Numbered from the stretch's first letter, positions 23,925-33,649 are shown. The stretch is DNA of 64,000 bases from Bacteroidales bacterium (GCA_016281295.1 JAEEII010000287.1:58615-122614), one strand, 5' to 3'. The notes: generated from the sequence alone by a model not told the origin. A program made the numbers and translations.

Positions 23925-26702
23925 ATGAAAAAACTATTTTTGCTTATTGTAACAGCTCTTTTCTTCTTTACAGCAAATGCTGAGCCTGTCAGTGTTGAAA
24001 AAGCGTTGCTTGTCGGACAACGTTTTGTAAACAGTACTTTTAGAATCGATAGACAATCATCAGATCTTCAATTGGTTTACACTGGTGTTTCGAATCGGGG
24101 TGAGTCGTGTTTCTATGTTTTTAATGTAGGGGAGACGGGTTTCGTCATCGTCTCTGCTGATGACCGTTTCCGCCCGATCACAGGCTATTCAGACGAAGGT
24201 GTCTTCGCTACTGAGAACCGCTCTCCTGAACTGGATTATTATCTGGAAAAGATCATCGAGGCACGCACAAGCAGCAAGGCTGTCCTCTACGAGGATGCGC
24301 AACAGGAATGGCAATCCCTACTTAAAGATGGAAAGATGTTGTCGCGCAACCAGGGCAAGGATGCCTTTTACCTGTGTCAGACCACATGGAATCAAGACAC
24401 TCCTTATAACTACTATTCCCCAGCGGCTTCATCAGGCCCGGGCGGACGATGCTACGCGGGCTGCGTGGCAACTGCCATGTCTCAATTGATGAAATATTGG
24501 GATTATCCGGAAGTGGGAACGGGAAGCCATTCCTACTATAGCTCATACGGACATCTTTCAGCCAACTTCGGTGCGACTACTTATAACTGGGAACACATGC
24601 CTAACGCCATTAGCGGTGGCTCAGCCCTTGAGGAAATCGAAGCCGTGGCACTGCTCATGTATCATTGCGGCGTGTCTGTTGACATGATGTTTGGACCGTC
24701 AGGTAGTGGTGCTTATTCCGATGACGTCCCCAACGCCATCCAGCATTATTTCTCCTATTCAACTGCTGCCGATCATCTCTATCGTTATTCTTATTCCCTT
24801 GAGGAATGGAAGGCAATCCTTAAAGAGCAATTCGATCTTGGATGGCCGGTGTATTATAGTGGTTATAGTGACACGGGCGGCCATGCCTTCGTTTGCGACG
24901 GCTACGATGACAACGACTTGTTCCACTATAACTGGGGGTGGGGTGGAAGCTCCGACGGATGGTTTGTGATTGACGAGATTGACTACGCCAACTGGGCGTC
25001 CATCATCCGGAACTATGTGCCCGCTCATGTCTTCGATCACATGCCTCTTGAACCCGAGAACTTTGTGGTGGAGTCCTTGGCTGACGCTGATTTCTCCGCT
25101 GCGTTAAGCTGGACTAATCCTACGCATAACATCCACGGCCAGCCTTTGACATCGATTGACAAAGTGGTGGTCTGCCGCGATGGCAAGCCGGTTTATACCT
25201 TCGATAACGCTGCTCCTGGTCAGGCCATGAGCTATACCGACCATTATATCCCCACGATGGTCTCTTATTCCGTGTATGTGGTGTCGAACAATGCGAAGGG
25301 CAAGGTCTCAAGATTCAACCCTGTGGCTTTGGGACCTTTCTGCAACTGGTCTGTCGAGATGTCATCCTCAGATCCTCAAGGGTGGAAAGGCGCGAAAATA
25401 ATGGTCAAAGACGGCATGGATGTCGAAATCAGCACCCTTACCCTGGAAGGGACCTCTGCCACGCAGGAGTTCTCCATGCCTATGGGTTCCATCTCTTTCT
25501 CATGGGTAAGCAGCGAGTTTCCTGTTGAGAACATCCATTTCGATATCAAAAACGCTGAAGGAGTGAGCATGAGCTCTTTCGATGGTTCTACTACCGACAT
25601 GAAACCTGGCGTTTTCTATTGTGCGCTTAATGCATGCCAGTCTGGTGAAAAGATGGAGGCACCGCGAAGCCTTACCGCTGATAAAAGAGAGTCGGGGGTC
25701 ATGCTGAATTGGCAGAATGCCGCCTCCACGAACTGCCGCTTCTTTATTTATCGCGATGGTCTTCTCTATGATATTGTCGATACGAACAATTATCTGGATT
25801 CTACCGGTGATGACGCATTCCATTCCTATTATGTTACGGCCTACGATGGGAACATGGAATCGGATCCCTCTAACAGTTGTGATGTGCAACCTGAATCAGA
25901 TAACCAAATCCCCACCAGAATACGTTATACGGTGTTGTCGAAAGACAAGATTAGGGTGAGCTGGGATGCTTCGCGTGCAGCTGGTGTCTCTGGCTATCGA
26001 GTGTATCGTCGAACCGGTGGCGAAGCGTTTTTCAGAATCAAGAGCCTGTCATCGAATAGTTTCGAGATGAACATCAAACCGCTTGCCTCTGAGGTTTACG
26101 ACCTTGCGGTTACTGCTTATTATTCACAAACGCATTCCGAGTCTGCCTTTGGCACCTCACTTGTTGACCCCTCATTGCATTATGTGGAGATCAACAACAC
26201 TGTGATGCCTATCCGACTGGATAGTGATGTCATGGAAGAAGGAGTTAAGCTCGTATGGTTGACCGCCATCCTTGCGGATCAATACACCATCTACCGTAAT
26301 GGCAATGTTATAGCAGAAGGTGTCACGGACAGCTGGTATCTCGATACCACTGCAGAATTTGGACAGGAATATCGCTATGTGGTGGTCGCTTCTAACGCTT
26401 GGCTTACCTCGAATCCTTCCAATGAGATTCGTGTTGACTGGTCCACCTTGAATTTGGAAGACCAAGCCGTTTCTGCCAATCATGTCTTTGTGTATCCCAA
26501 TCCTGCTGATGGACAAGTCTCCATCGCTGCCAAAGGCATGCAACGTATCGCGATATATAATCTCCTTGGACAGATGGTGATGTCACAGGAAGTGAAAGAA
26601 GATAACGTCGTGTTGGATTTGAGCTCCTTCGATGCAGGCACCTATTTCATTCGTGTCTCCACTGAGTCAAGCACAATCACTGAGAAGCTTCTTAAGGAAT
26701 GA
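23925..26702 (+). CDS. Secreted C10 (streptopain-like) cysteine protease with Fn3-like repeats and T9SS sorting domain
   Basis: The 925-residue protein has a signal peptide (MKKLFLLIVTALFFFTANA). A Spi-type propeptide (about 20-125, YVFNVGETGFVIVSADDRF) normally inhibits the enzyme until it is cut off. The C10 catalytic domain has Cys180 in YAGCVATAMSQLMKYW, His320 in GHAFVCDGYDDND and the Trp-rich YNWGWGG. The next 450 residues look like several Fn3-like or beta-sandwich modules (LSWTNP, VMLNWQNA, VRVSWDA-type starts). The last 80 residues, from VFVYPNPADGQVSI to TITEKLLKE, form a type A T9SS sorting domain. The protein is therefore expected on the cell surface or outside. Its 3' end overlaps the second C10 gene by 11 bp. 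Confidence 0.92.
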   Translation: MKKLFLLIVTALFFFTANAEPVSVEKALLVGQRFVNSTFRIDRQSSDLQLVYTGVSNRGESCFYVFNVGETGFVIVSADDRFRPITGYSDEGVFATENRSPELDYYLEKIIEARTSSKAVLYEDAQQEWQSLLKDGKMLSRNQGKDAFYLCQTTWNQDTPYNYYSPAASSGPGGRCYAGCVATAMSQLMKYWDYPEVGTGSHSYYSSYGHLSANFGATTYNWEHMPNAISGGSALEEIEAVALLMYHCGVSVDMMFGPSGSGAYSDDVPNAIQHYFSYSTAADHLYRYSYSLEEWKAILKEQFDLGWPVYYSGYSDTGGHAFVCDGYDDNDLFHYNWGWGGSSDGWFVIDEIDYANWASIIRNYVPAHVFDHMPLEPENFVVESLADADFSAALSWTNPTHNIHGQPLTSIDKVVVCRDGKPVYTFDNAAPGQAMSYTDHYIPTMVSYSVYVVSNNAKGKVSRFNPVALGPFCNWSVEMSSSDPQGWKGAKIMVKDGMDVEISTLTLEGTSATQEFSMPMGSISFSWVSSEFPVENIHFDIKNAEGVSMSSFDGSTTDMKPGVFYCALNACQSGEKMEAPRSLTADKRESGVMLNWQNAASTNCRFFIYRDGLLYDIVDTNNYLDSTGDDAFHSYYVTAYDGNMESDPSNSCDVQPESDNQIPTRIRYTVLSKDKIRVSWDASRAAGVSGYRVYRRTGGEAFFRIKSLSSNSFEMNIKPLASEVYDLAVTAYYSQTHSESAFGTSLVDPSLHYVEINNTVMPIRLDSDVMEEGVKLVWLTAILADQYTIYRNGNVIAEGVTDSWYLDTTAEFGQEYRYVVVASNAWLTSNPSNEIRVDWSTLNLEDQAVSANHVFVYPNPADGQVSIAAKGMQRIAIYNLLGQMVMSQEVKEDNVVLDLSSFDAGTYFIRVSTESSTITEKLLKE

Positions 26703-29298
26703 TGATTTTCTTGCTCATGATTCCTTCTGAGCTTTGAATCTTTAAAATATAACAACCTGGTTTTAAATCCATAGTGGCGAGTTCTTTCTCACTATGGATT
26801 TTTCTTATGTGTTGTCCCAGCAGCGATATCACCTCAATGGAAATTGTTTCGGTTTGAGGGTTCCCCTCTGTAAACTCTGTCGTGTTCCAAATGACCGATA
26901 AGGTTAATCCGACCACGCTGTCGCAGGTGGGAGTTGGGTAAACAGTGGTGTAATAACCGGGTTGTTGAAGAGGCATGTTGTTGAACCAATAGGTCTGACC
27001 TTCAAAGAAAGATGCTTCAATTAAAGTGAGTGATGCGTTTTTCTCGTAGGCACCGATGTCGATACGATCATGTTGCAAGCGATCATTCCCCGCGAAATCC
27101 GTAGCATAATACGTAGCGTCTAACTTGCCACGGTTCAAGCAAATGCTTCTTTGATAGATATCCCAGTTGGCACCTTCGAAGTCCGCGCCCGCGCCTTGTG
27201 CCGGTTGTTTGAAACGGACAAACACACCAGGTTCGTCACCGGTGTTGTCGGCAGGCAGTGTGATGTTGTTTTCACCCGACACGCCACCTTGAACGGCGCA
27301 ATACTCAAAATGACATGTTCCAATGTATTGGTTAGCAGCTCCATTAGCCTCGTTGCCCCAAAGGATGCAGTTAGTATAAATATTTGCATTATTTTCGTTA
27401 AATACACCTCCATATCGTGTATGGGCAAGATTTTGGACGATATTGCAATTGATGAGTTGCGTAAAGCCACGGGCGTAGAATCCGCCACCTTCATCGGCTG
27501 TGTTGTTAGCGATGATGCAGCCACGCAGCAAGGGCTTGGCATTGTTATAGGCGTAGATGCCACCTCCTTTGGTAGATGCTATATTGTTACTGATGAGGCA
27601 GTTGGTGATACTCGATCCATTACGGTCACATAAGCCGCCACCCATAGCAGCGGTGTTGTCTTTCATCTTGCATTGGTTGATAAGTACATGTTTTCCGGCA
27701 CTGGTGGCATTGACATAGACGCCACCGCCGAAGGCGGTGGCCACATTGTCTTGAATGACGCAATTGGAAAGAGTGAGATAGCCGTTGACATAGACTCCGG
27801 CTCCTGAGCCAGCATAGCCGTTTTGGATGGTGAAGCCGTCCCAAACTGCCTGTGTGGAGGAAGTCAGCTCTTCACTTTGAAACAGTACTCGCTTGACACC
27901 TCGGCCATCCAAAATGGTGGCGTTGTTGACCAAATCGCGATCGTTGAGGTTGAAATCAGGCCCTTCGTCTCCGTTGAACCCACCGTAGATGCGGTTGCTT
28001 TTCGTGATGCAAAACGCATTATCTGGATCTGAGTCATTGCCGTAATAGACACCCTTTTTGACCCATACCATGAGGTTGTCTCCGCTGGAGAGATATGAGG
28101 CGAATTCCAAGTGTTTAGTGGCCTGATCCCATGAACTGCCGTTGCCTTCACCATCGGCACTGATATAGATGATGCCGTTGTTGTCAGGCCGGATGTCCAT
28201 GGGGACAATGTTCATCACAGCGGCTTGACCAATGTTGTAGCCGTTGACGTCATACAGCGAATAGAAGGTGTCGCCTGCGCCGCTCCATCCGAAGTTGAAA
28301 TGGAACAGGTCGTTATCGTCATAACCATCACATACAAAGGCGTGACCTGCACTGCCTGAGCTACCTGAGTAGTAGATGGGATGCAACTGGTCGAGGTCGG
28401 CTTTCAGCATGTTGATCCAAACCTCTTCAGTGTATTTGCTTTTTTCCCTATAGGTGGCGCCACAATAGCCGAAATAGGAGCGCAAAGCGGTCTCCACCGC
28501 TGTTGATTGGGCGCCACTACCTCCTGGTCCATAGTTCATATTCACGCTGACACCGCAGTGGTACATGAGGGTCGCGATGGCGTCGTTATGATAGTAGATC
28601 TCCGATGGCATTTGGTTCCATTGATAAGTGGTGTTGCCAAAGTCAGCACTCTGTACCCCGTAGGTGGGGTGGGTATAGCTATGCGATCCTAATCCTTGTA
28701 CTGGATGGTTCCAGTATTTCATCACCTGAGCCATGGCGCAAGCCACACATCCAGCGTATGCATGGCCGCAAGGGCCCCCGTCATCCCACCAGCCACTTCC
28801 TCCTGTGTAGGGACAATACTCATTGTAATAGCAGTCTTGGTTCCAGTGGGTAGTAATGATGGGGTCAATGGAAGTGGCGTTTCGGTCACCGAAAATTCCA
28901 TGCGAAGCTCTTTCCCAGGAAGAGCGTACACTTTCCTCCGGCTGTATGCCTTTCTCACGGGCAAAAAGAATCATGTCTTTGTAATGTGAGATCCATGACG
29001 AGAAGTTCTCAGGCGCGTCGTCGAGAGAAGGGAATGTCTCTGTCATGGAATAACCGAGAATAGGAGGGAGGACCCGGTCTCCAGTGACGATGACAAAGCC
29101 GTTGTCCCCGATGTTATAAATGTAGATTTCGTCGGAAGAAACCAATGTAAGCGATTCTCCTTTCGTATGGGATTTAGTGGCGGCGAAGGCTTTGGCGGTT
29201 TGGCGTGCTTCTGCTTCGTTCACTTTTTGTGGTTGTTGAGCTAATACCTGAAACGAAAGCGTGAGTGATAGTAATGCTATGAGTGTCAGTTTTTTCAT
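26692..29298 (-). CDS. Secreted C10 cysteine protease with parallel beta-helix and T9SS sorting domain
   Basis: The 868-residue protein has a signal peptide (MKKLTLIALLSLTLSFQVLAQ), a Spi-like propeptide (NIGDNGFVIVTGDRVLPPIL), and a C10 domain with Cys184 in YAGCVACAMAQVMKYW and His319 in GHAFVCDGYDDND. About residues 390-680 are a right-handed parallel beta-helix with repeating GGG and NC.I..N turns (GGGVYVN, NCLISNNIA, GGGIYAY, GCIIANNTA, GGGFYA), as in polymorphic outer-membrane and pectate-lyase-like proteins. It ends in a T9SS type A domain (VISLLGQHI, MDLKPGCYILKI). It lies 47 bp downstream of the SGNH hydrolase gene with no clear promoter of its own, so the two may be cotranscribed. 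The beta-helix may bind surface glycans; that is inference. Confidence 0.9.
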   Translation of the reverse strand: MKKLTLIALLSLTLSFQVLAQQPQKVNEAEARQTAKAFAATKSHTKGESLTLVSSDEIYIYNIGDNGFVIVTGDRVLPPILGYSMTETFPSLDDAPENFSSWISHYKDMILFAREKGIQPEESVRSSWERASHGIFGDRNATSIDPIITTHWNQDCYYNEYCPYTGGSGWWDDGGPCGHAYAGCVACAMAQVMKYWNHPVQGLGSHSYTHPTYGVQSADFGNTTYQWNQMPSEIYYHNDAIATLMYHCGVSVNMNYGPGGSGAQSTAVETALRSYFGYCGATYREKSKYTEEVWINMLKADLDQLHPIYYSGSSGSAGHAFVCDGYDDNDLFHFNFGWSGAGDTFYSLYDVNGYNIGQAAVMNIVPMDIRPDNNGIIYISADGEGNGSSWDQATKHLEFASYLSSGDNLMVWVKKGVYYGNDSDPDNAFCITKSNRIYGGFNGDEGPDFNLNDRDLVNNATILDGRGVKRVLFQSEELTSSTQAVWDGFTIQNGYAGSGAGVYVNGYLTLSNCVIQDNVATAFGGGVYVNATSAGKHVLINQCKMKDNTAAMGGGLCDRNGSSITNCLISNNIASTKGGGIYAYNNAKPLLRGCIIANNTADEGGGFYARGFTQLINCNIVQNLAHTRYGGVFNENNANIYTNCILWGNEANGAANQYIGTCHFEYCAVQGGVSGENNITLPADNTGDEPGVFVRFKQPAQGAGADFEGANWDIYQRSICLNRGKLDATYYATDFAGNDRLQHDRIDIGAYEKNASLTLIEASFFEGQTYWFNNMPLQQPGYYTTVYPTPTCDSVVGLTLSVIWNTTEFTEGNPQTETISIEVISLLGQHIRKIHSEKELATMDLKPGCYILKIQSSEGIMSKKIIIP

Positions 29299-29345
29299 AG
29301 ACTAGTTTAGTTTTAAGAAAGAGTTGGTGATATGGTTGTTTTTGT

Positions 29346-30020
29346 TTATTTCAATGCTTCCTCAATAGCTTGCAGCACCAATTTTTCCATGGTAAAATAG
29401 GCACCGGCATTAGGATGACATCCATCGTCGCTGAGTGTTTGTGGAAGTCCGAGGTTCTCGTCAACGAGTGCTGCATGATAGTCAACATACACAATGCCGT
29501 GATTGGCAGCGTATTCCTTTAGTTTTTCGTTGATATCCACGATGATTTGTCCGGGGTTCACGATGGTGGGGCTCCAGGGGAACGCGGCGCAAGGTGGGAT
29601 GGAGCTAATGATGGGTATGATGCCGTTGGCTTGTGCAAGCTGGCACATGGCGATGATGTTATTGACCACCTGATCATGGCTAACATAATAATCGTTATGA
29701 GCTACGTCATTGGTGCCAGCCATGATGACCACGGCTTTGGGATGAAGTTCCACGACGTCACTCATAAACCTCACTAACATTTGTGATGAGGTCTGTCCTC
29801 CGATGCCTCTTCCGCAAAAGTGGTGCTTGTTGAAGAACTCGGGATGGTAATACGCCCAGTTTTGGGTGATGGAGTTTCCCATGAAGACCACCTCTGGATA
29901 ATCGTTGTTGGCTTTGATGCTGTCGTTGGCATCGTGGTATCTATTGAAGTTGAACCAGTCTTGAGAGTAGCATAAAAATGACATGCTCATAAATAGGATA
30001 GAGAAGAATGTTTTTTTCAT
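29346..30020 (-). CDS. Secreted SGNH/GDSL-family hydrolase
   Basis: The start at 30020 is set by a signal peptide (MKKTFFSILFMSMSFLCYSQ) and a -7 box just upstream; a longer frame to 30074 crosses that box. The 224-residue enzyme has the SGNH blocks: block I VVFMGNSITQNW with the nucleophilic Ser, block II GRGIGGQTSSQML with Gly, block III VIMAGTNDVAHND with Asn, and block V DDGCHPNAGAY with Asp and His. Such enzymes are esterases or lipases, often deacetylating carbohydrates. It has no sorting domain, so it is probably periplasmic. The C10 protease gene follows. The true substrate is unknown. Confidence 0.9.
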   Translation of the reverse strand: MKKTFFSILFMSMSFLCYSQDWFNFNRYHDANDSIKANNDYPEVVFMGNSITQNWAYYHPEFFNKHHFCGRGIGGQTSSQMLVRFMSDVVELHPKAVVIMAGTNDVAHNDYYVSHDQVVNNIIAMCQLAQANGIIPIISSIPPCAAFPWSPTIVNPGQIIVDINEKLKEYAANHGIVYVDYHAALVDENLGLPQTLSDDGCHPNAGAYFTMEKLVLQAIEEALK

Positions 30021-30033
30021 GAGTATTTTTTTG

Positions 30034-30041
30034 CAAATATA
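30034..30041 (-). promoter_or_regulatory. -7 box for the SGNH hydrolase gene
   Basis: TATATTTG on the minus strand, 14 bases before the ATG at 30020. It is back to back with the thrS promoter. Confidence 0.55.
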
Positions 30042-30063
30042 TAATTTATATGGGAAAAATATG

Positions 30064-30071
30064 TAATTTTG
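30064..30071 (+). promoter_or_regulatory. -7 box for the thrS operon
   Basis: TAATTTTG ends 19-25 bases before the possible thrS ATGs at 30090 and 30096. The leader would be too short for a T-box or a long attenuator. Confidence 0.5.
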
Positions 30072-30095
30072 CACGCTTTTTTAAAAGGTATGAAC

Positions 30096-32036
30096 ATGAT
30101 CAACATAACTTTCCCTGACCAGAGCGTCAGACAATATGAAGCAGGCGTCACGCCACTGGATATCGCCAAGAGCTTGAGCGAGGGTTTGGCCCGTAATGTT
30201 TTAGCCGCTAACGTCAACGGTATGAAGTGGGATGCCACCCGTCCAATCAACGAGGATGCCACTGTCCAGCTGTTCACCTGGAACGACCCAGAAGGCAAAG
30301 CCGCTATGTGGCACTCTTCAGCACACCTCATGGCAGCCGCCATCGAGGCGCTGTATCCAGGCGTGAAGTTTGGCATCGGCCCCTCAGTCGATAACGGCTT
30401 CTACTATGACATCGACACCGGTGACATTACCCTGACCGAAGCCGACCTCGCCGATATCGAAAAGAAGATGCTGGAACTGGCTCGCGAGAAGGAAACCTTT
30501 GAGCGCATCGAGGTCAGCAAGGCTGATGCTTTGAAATATTTTGAAGAAAAAGGCGACCCTTATAAAGTGGAGCTGATCAACGACTTGGAGGACGGCACCA
30601 TCACCTATTATAAAAATGGTAACTTCACCGACCTCTGCCGTGGTCCCCATATCCCCAATACCAGCTTCATCAAAGCCGTGAAGCTGACTTCACTCGCTGG
30701 CGCCTACTGGCGTGGAGACGAGAAACGCAAACAGCTGACCCGTGTCTATGGTATCACCTTCCCGAAACAAAAGGAACTCGAAGAATACCTCGTGCTGCTG
30801 GAAGAAGCCAAGAAACGCGACCACCGCAAGTTGGGCCGTGAGCTTGAACTGTTCATGTTCAGCGACATGGTGGGCAAAGGTCTGCCGATCTGGCTGCCTA
30901 AAGGCACTGAGTTGCGTCTGCGTTTGCAGGACTACCTCACCAAGATCCAAAAGGAATATGGTTACGAACAGGTGATCACCCCTCATATCGGTGGCAAACA
31001 GCTGTACGTCACCTCCGGTCACTGGGATCACTACGGTGAGGACAGCTTCCGCCCGATCACCACTCCGGAAGAAGGGGAGGAGTACCTGCTCAAACCCATG
31101 AACTGCCCCCATCACTGCATGATCTTCAAGAACAAGCCGCGTTCTTATAAAGACCTGCCTTTCCGCTGCGCTGAGTTCGGTACCGTTTACCGCTATGAGC
31201 AGAGTGGTGAGCTTCACGGATTGACCCGTGTGCGTTCATTCACACAGGATGACGCCCATATCTTCTGCCGTCCCGACCAAGTGAAAGAAGAGTTCATCCG
31301 CGTGATGGAAATCATCGAGATCATCTTCAAGGCACTTAACTTCCAGAACTTCGAGGCTCAAATCTCTCTCCGCGACCCTAACGACCATGAGAAGTATGTG
31401 GGTACTGACGAGAACTGGGCAAAGGCTGAAGCCGCTATCCAAGAGGCTTGCGCTGAGAAGGGCCTTCCTGCCCATGTGGAATATGGCGAGGCTGCTTTCT
31501 ACGGTCCTAAGCTCGACTTCATGGTGAAGGACGCTCTCGGTCGTAAATGGCAGTTGGGTACCATTCAGGTGGATTACAACCTGCCAGAGCGTTTCGACCT
31601 CAGCTATATCGGTGCCGACAACGAGAAGCATCGTCCCGTGATGGTTCACAGAGCACCTTTCGGCTCCATGGAACGTTTTGTGGCCGTGTTGCTTGAGCAC
31701 TGTGCCGGCGAATTCCCGCTGTGGCTGGCTCCCGACCAGGTGATTATCCTGCCTGTGAGTGAAAAATATTTAAATTTTGCACAAAATGTGCAATCGTATC
31801 TGAAAAAATGCGATATTCGCAGCCTCATTGACGAACGTAACGAAAAGATCGGTCGTAAGATCCGTGACGCCGAAATGAAGAAGTATCCCTACATGGTGAT
31901 TGTGGGTGAGAAGGAAGAGGCCGACAATGCCGTCTCCGTCCGTGCCCACGGCCAGGTTGACTTGGGAACGATGGGTCTTGAGGAGTTCGCCAAGAGAATC
32001 AACGAAAAAGTGAAAGAAGAACAAAGCGTCCGTTGA
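30096..32036 (+). CDS. thrS: Threonine-tRNA ligase
   Basis: Class II aminoacyl-tRNA synthetase that charges tRNA-Thr. The start at 30096 gives [15 protein letters not shown], the usual beginning of the TGS domain, with AAAAGG seven bases upstream; ATG 30090 would add two residues. The 646-residue protein has the TGS domain, the editing domain ([16 protein letters not shown], with the His pair), a catalytic core with MNCPHHC (zinc Cys), motif 2 ([20 protein letters not shown]), motif 3 ([14 protein letters not shown]), and the anticodon-binding domain. It is the first gene of thrS-infC-rpmI-rplT, a conserved translation operon. No operator is obvious. Confidence 0.97.
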   Translation: MINITFPDQSVRQYEAGVTPLDIAKSLSEGLARNVLAANVNGMKWDATRPINEDATVQLFTWNDPEGKAAMWHSSAHLMAAAIEALYPGVKFGIGPSVDNGFYYDIDTGDITLTEADLADIEKKMLELAREKETFERIEVSKADALKYFEEKGDPYKVELINDLEDGTITYYKNGNFTDLCRGPHIPNTSFIKAVKLTSLAGAYWRGDEKRKQLTRVYGITFPKQKELEEYLVLLEEAKKRDHRKLGRELELFMFSDMVGKGLPIWLPKGTELRLRLQDYLTKIQKEYGYEQVITPHIGGKQLYVTSGHWDHYGEDSFRPITTPEEGEEYLLKPMNCPHHCMIFKNKPRSYKDLPFRCAEFGTVYRYEQSGELHGLTRVRSFTQDDAHIFCRPDQVKEEFIRVMEIIEIIFKALNFQNFEAQISLRDPNDHEKYVGTDENWAKAEAAIQEACAEKGLPAHVEYGEAAFYGPKLDFMVKDALGRKWQLGTIQVDYNLPERFDLSYIGADNEKHRPVMVHRAPFGSMERFVAVLLEHCAGEFPLWLAPDQVIILPVSEKYLNFAQNVQSYLKKCDIRSLIDERNEKIGRKIRDAEMKKYPYMVIVGEKEEADNAVSVRAHGQVDLGTMGLEEFAKRINEKVKEEQSVR

Positions 32037-32081
32037 CGCATATATTAATAGGTGTTTAACTAATTATAGGAGATCACAACC

Positions 32082-32648
32082 ATAGCACAGCTCCCTAACA
32101 GAGGAAACAATTCGCCGCGTAACAACAAGAAAGGCGATGACCAGCATCGGATCAATGAAGAGATCAAGGCTCCGATGGTGAGACTGGTCGGTGAAGGTAT
32201 TGAAACCAATATCTATCCCATTAAAGAGGCACTTCGTATTGCCGAAAGCCTTGGGATGGACCTGGTGGAGATTTCCCCGGATTCTAATCCTCCGGTCTGC
32301 AAGGCCATGGATTATAAGAAATTCATCTTCGACCAGAAAAAGAAACAGAAAGAGATCAAGTCCAACGCCACCAAGGTGGTCGTCAAGGAAATCCGTCTCG
32401 GTCCCCAAACCGATGACCATGACTTTGAGTTCAAACTCAACCATGCCAAACGTTTCCTTCAAGACGGCAACAAGGTGAGGGTAGAGGTGCTGTTCAGAGG
32501 TCGTTCCATCGTCTATAAAGACCAGGGTGAAATCATGCTGCTTCGTTTCGCACAAGAGCTTGAAGAGTTAGGGAAGGTTGAGATGATGCCCAAGCTGGAA
32601 GGCAAGCGAATGATGATGATGATCGCCCCGAAAGGCGCCAAAAAATAA
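32082..32648 (+). CDS. infC: Translation initiation factor IF-3, apparent AUA start
   Basis: IF-3 binds the 30S subunit, keeps 50S away and checks the initiator codon. The first in-frame ATG (32175) would delete conserved N-terminal residues. Upstream codons read ALPNRGN-like AQLPNRGNNSPRNN and then HRINEEIKAPMVRLVGEG, the family N-terminus. The only fitting start is ATA at 32082, nine bases after an AGGAG Shine-Dalgarno (32068-32072), giving 188 residues. IF-3 genes in many bacteria start with a rare codon such as AUU so that IF-3 represses its own translation; AUA would fit that logic. Landmarks include DLVEISPDSNPPVCKAMDY and KEIRLGPQTDDHDF. It lies 45 bp after thrS. Confidence 0.93.
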   Translation: MAQLPNRGNNSPRNNKKGDDQHRINEEIKAPMVRLVGEGIETNIYPIKEALRIAESLGMDLVEISPDSNPPVCKAMDYKKFIFDQKKKQKEIKSNATKVVVKEIRLGPQTDDHDFEFKLNHAKRFLQDGNKVRVEVLFRGRSIVYKDQGEIMLLRFAQELEELGKVEMMPKLEGKRMMMMIAPKGAKK

Positions 32649-32687
32649 AGAAACTCATTTTTAACTGTTAAAAATAAATTTTGTAAG

Positions 32688-32882
32688 ATGCCAAAAATGA
32701 AGTCAAAGTCCGGAGCTAAGAAACGTTTTCAACTGACGGGTTCCGGCAGAATCAAAAGGAAGCATGCCTATCATGGCCACATTCTGACCAAGAAGAGCCA
32801 GAAGAGAAAACGTAATCTGGATCATACCGCTATCGTTGAGAGAGCGGATGAAAAGGTCGTCAAACAAATGCTTCAACTGTAA
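32688..32882 (+). CDS. rpmI: 50S ribosomal protein L35
   Basis: A very basic 64-residue protein starting [20 protein letters not shown], the family signature, with the middle [19 protein letters not shown]. It is of normal length and lies between infC and rplT as in most bacteria. It is a late-assembling component of the large subunit. Confidence 0.97.
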   Translation: MPKMKSKSGAKKRFQLTGSGRIKRKHAYHGHILTKKSQKRKRNLDHTAIVERADEKVVKQMLQL

Positions 32883-32960
32883 TTATTAATTGTTTAACCT
32901 TGGTCTCAGCAGAAAAGATCCCGCAATGGGGCGGGGCGCTGAACGAAAAACTTACAAGAA

Positions 32961-33305
32961 ATGACAAGATCAGTCAATGCAGTGGCTTCAAGAGCCCGCC
33001 GCAAAAAAATCCTCAAAAAGACCAAAGGTCAGTTCAGAACCAGAAAGAATGTCTGGACTGTGGCGAAAAACTCCTACGAAAAGGGGCAAACCTATGCGTA
33101 TCGCGACAGAAGGAACAAGAAGCGTGACTTCAGATCCCTGTGGATCGTCCGTATCAACGCAGCCGTCCGTGAATATGACATGTCTTACAGTGTCTTTATG
33201 GACAAACTGAACAAAGCAGGTATCGAAATCAACCGTAAAGTCCTTGCCGACCTCGCACTGAACAACCCGGAAGCTTTCAAGGCTATCGTTGAGAAAGTGA
33301 AGTAA
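32961..33305 (+). CDS. rplT: 50S ribosomal protein L20
   Basis: The 114-residue basic protein needed for early 50S assembly starts [20 protein letters not shown] and contains the conserved [14 protein letters not shown] and [11 protein letters not shown] blocks. In several bacteria L20 represses this operon by binding its mRNA. The 78-base gap before rplT (32883-32960) contains a GC-rich patch (CCCGC...GGGGCGGGGCG), but I could not fold a convincing L20 site. A strong terminator follows and closes the operon. Confidence 0.97.
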   Translation: MTRSVNAVASRARRKKILKKTKGQFRTRKNVWTVAKNSYEKGQTYAYRDRRNKKRDFRSLWIVRINAAVREYDMSYSVFMDKLNKAGIEINRKVLADLALNNPEAFKAIVEKVK

Positions 33306-33328
33306 ATCACGCACTTGGAAACGATAAA

Positions 33329-33358
33329 AAAAGCAGCGCCAATAACGCTGCTTTTTTT
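33329..33358 (+). terminator. Terminator of the thrS-infC-rpmI-rplT operon
   Basis: GCAGCG (33333-33338) pairs with CGCTGC (33346-33351) over a CAATAA loop, with an A run before and seven T after. It may work in both directions. Confidence 0.85.
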
Positions 33359-33391
33359 ATGCGAAAAAAATCAAAAAAAGATTGAAAAACA

Positions 33392-33422
33392 CTTGCAGGT
33401 TTCAAAAAAAGTCGTACCTTTG
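33392..33422 (+). promoter_or_regulatory. Promoter for the tRNA-Leu pair
   Basis: CTTG at 33392-33395, exactly 19 bases, TACCTTTG at 33415-33422. It lies 36 bases before the first tRNA. Confidence 0.65.
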
Positions 33423-33458
33423 CAGCCGAATTACAAAGCTCTTTGGAACATTCATTAA

Positions 33459-33542
33459 GCCCAGGTGGTGAAATTGGTAGACACGCTACTTTGAGGGGGT
33501 AGTGCCGATTGCGGCATGCAAGTTCGACTCTTGTCCTGGGCA
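33459..33542 (+). tRNA. tRNA-Leu (anticodon GAG)
   Basis: The acceptor stem GCCCAGG pairs with CCTGGGC, with discriminator A33542. The D-arm is TGGTGAAATTGGTAGACAC. The anticodon loop TTGAGGG sits between CTACT and GGTAG, giving GAG at 33493-33495. A long class II variable arm (TGCCGATTGCGGCA) and T-arm AGTTCGACTCT follow. The 84 bases fit tRNA-Leu. The 3' CCA is not encoded (ACAT follows). Confidence 0.93.
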
Positions 33543-33567
33543 CATCGATAATCAATTAGACTCCTTA

Positions 33568-33649
33568 GCCCCGATGGCGGAATTGGTAGACGCGTACGTT
33601 TCAGGTGCGTATTTCGAGAGGAGTGCAGGTTCGACTCCTGTTCGGGGCA
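33568..33649 (+). tRNA. tRNA-Leu (anticodon CAG)
   Basis: The acceptor stem GCCCCGA pairs with TCGGGGC, with discriminator A33649. The anticodon loop TTCAGGT between TACGT and GCGTA gives CAG at 33602-33604. It has a class II variable arm and T-arm with GGTTCGACTCC. It lies 25 bases after the first tRNA-Leu and is probably cotranscribed. CCA is not encoded. Confidence 0.93.

Noticed and set aside
30021..30095. T-box or other riboswitch before thrS
   Set aside because: The leader between the -7 box and the start is about 20 bases, too short for any riboswitch.
32883..32960. Possible L20-binding autoregulatory RNA before rplT
   Set aside because: GC-rich patch present, but I could not fold a structure resembling known L20 sites; left unassigned.
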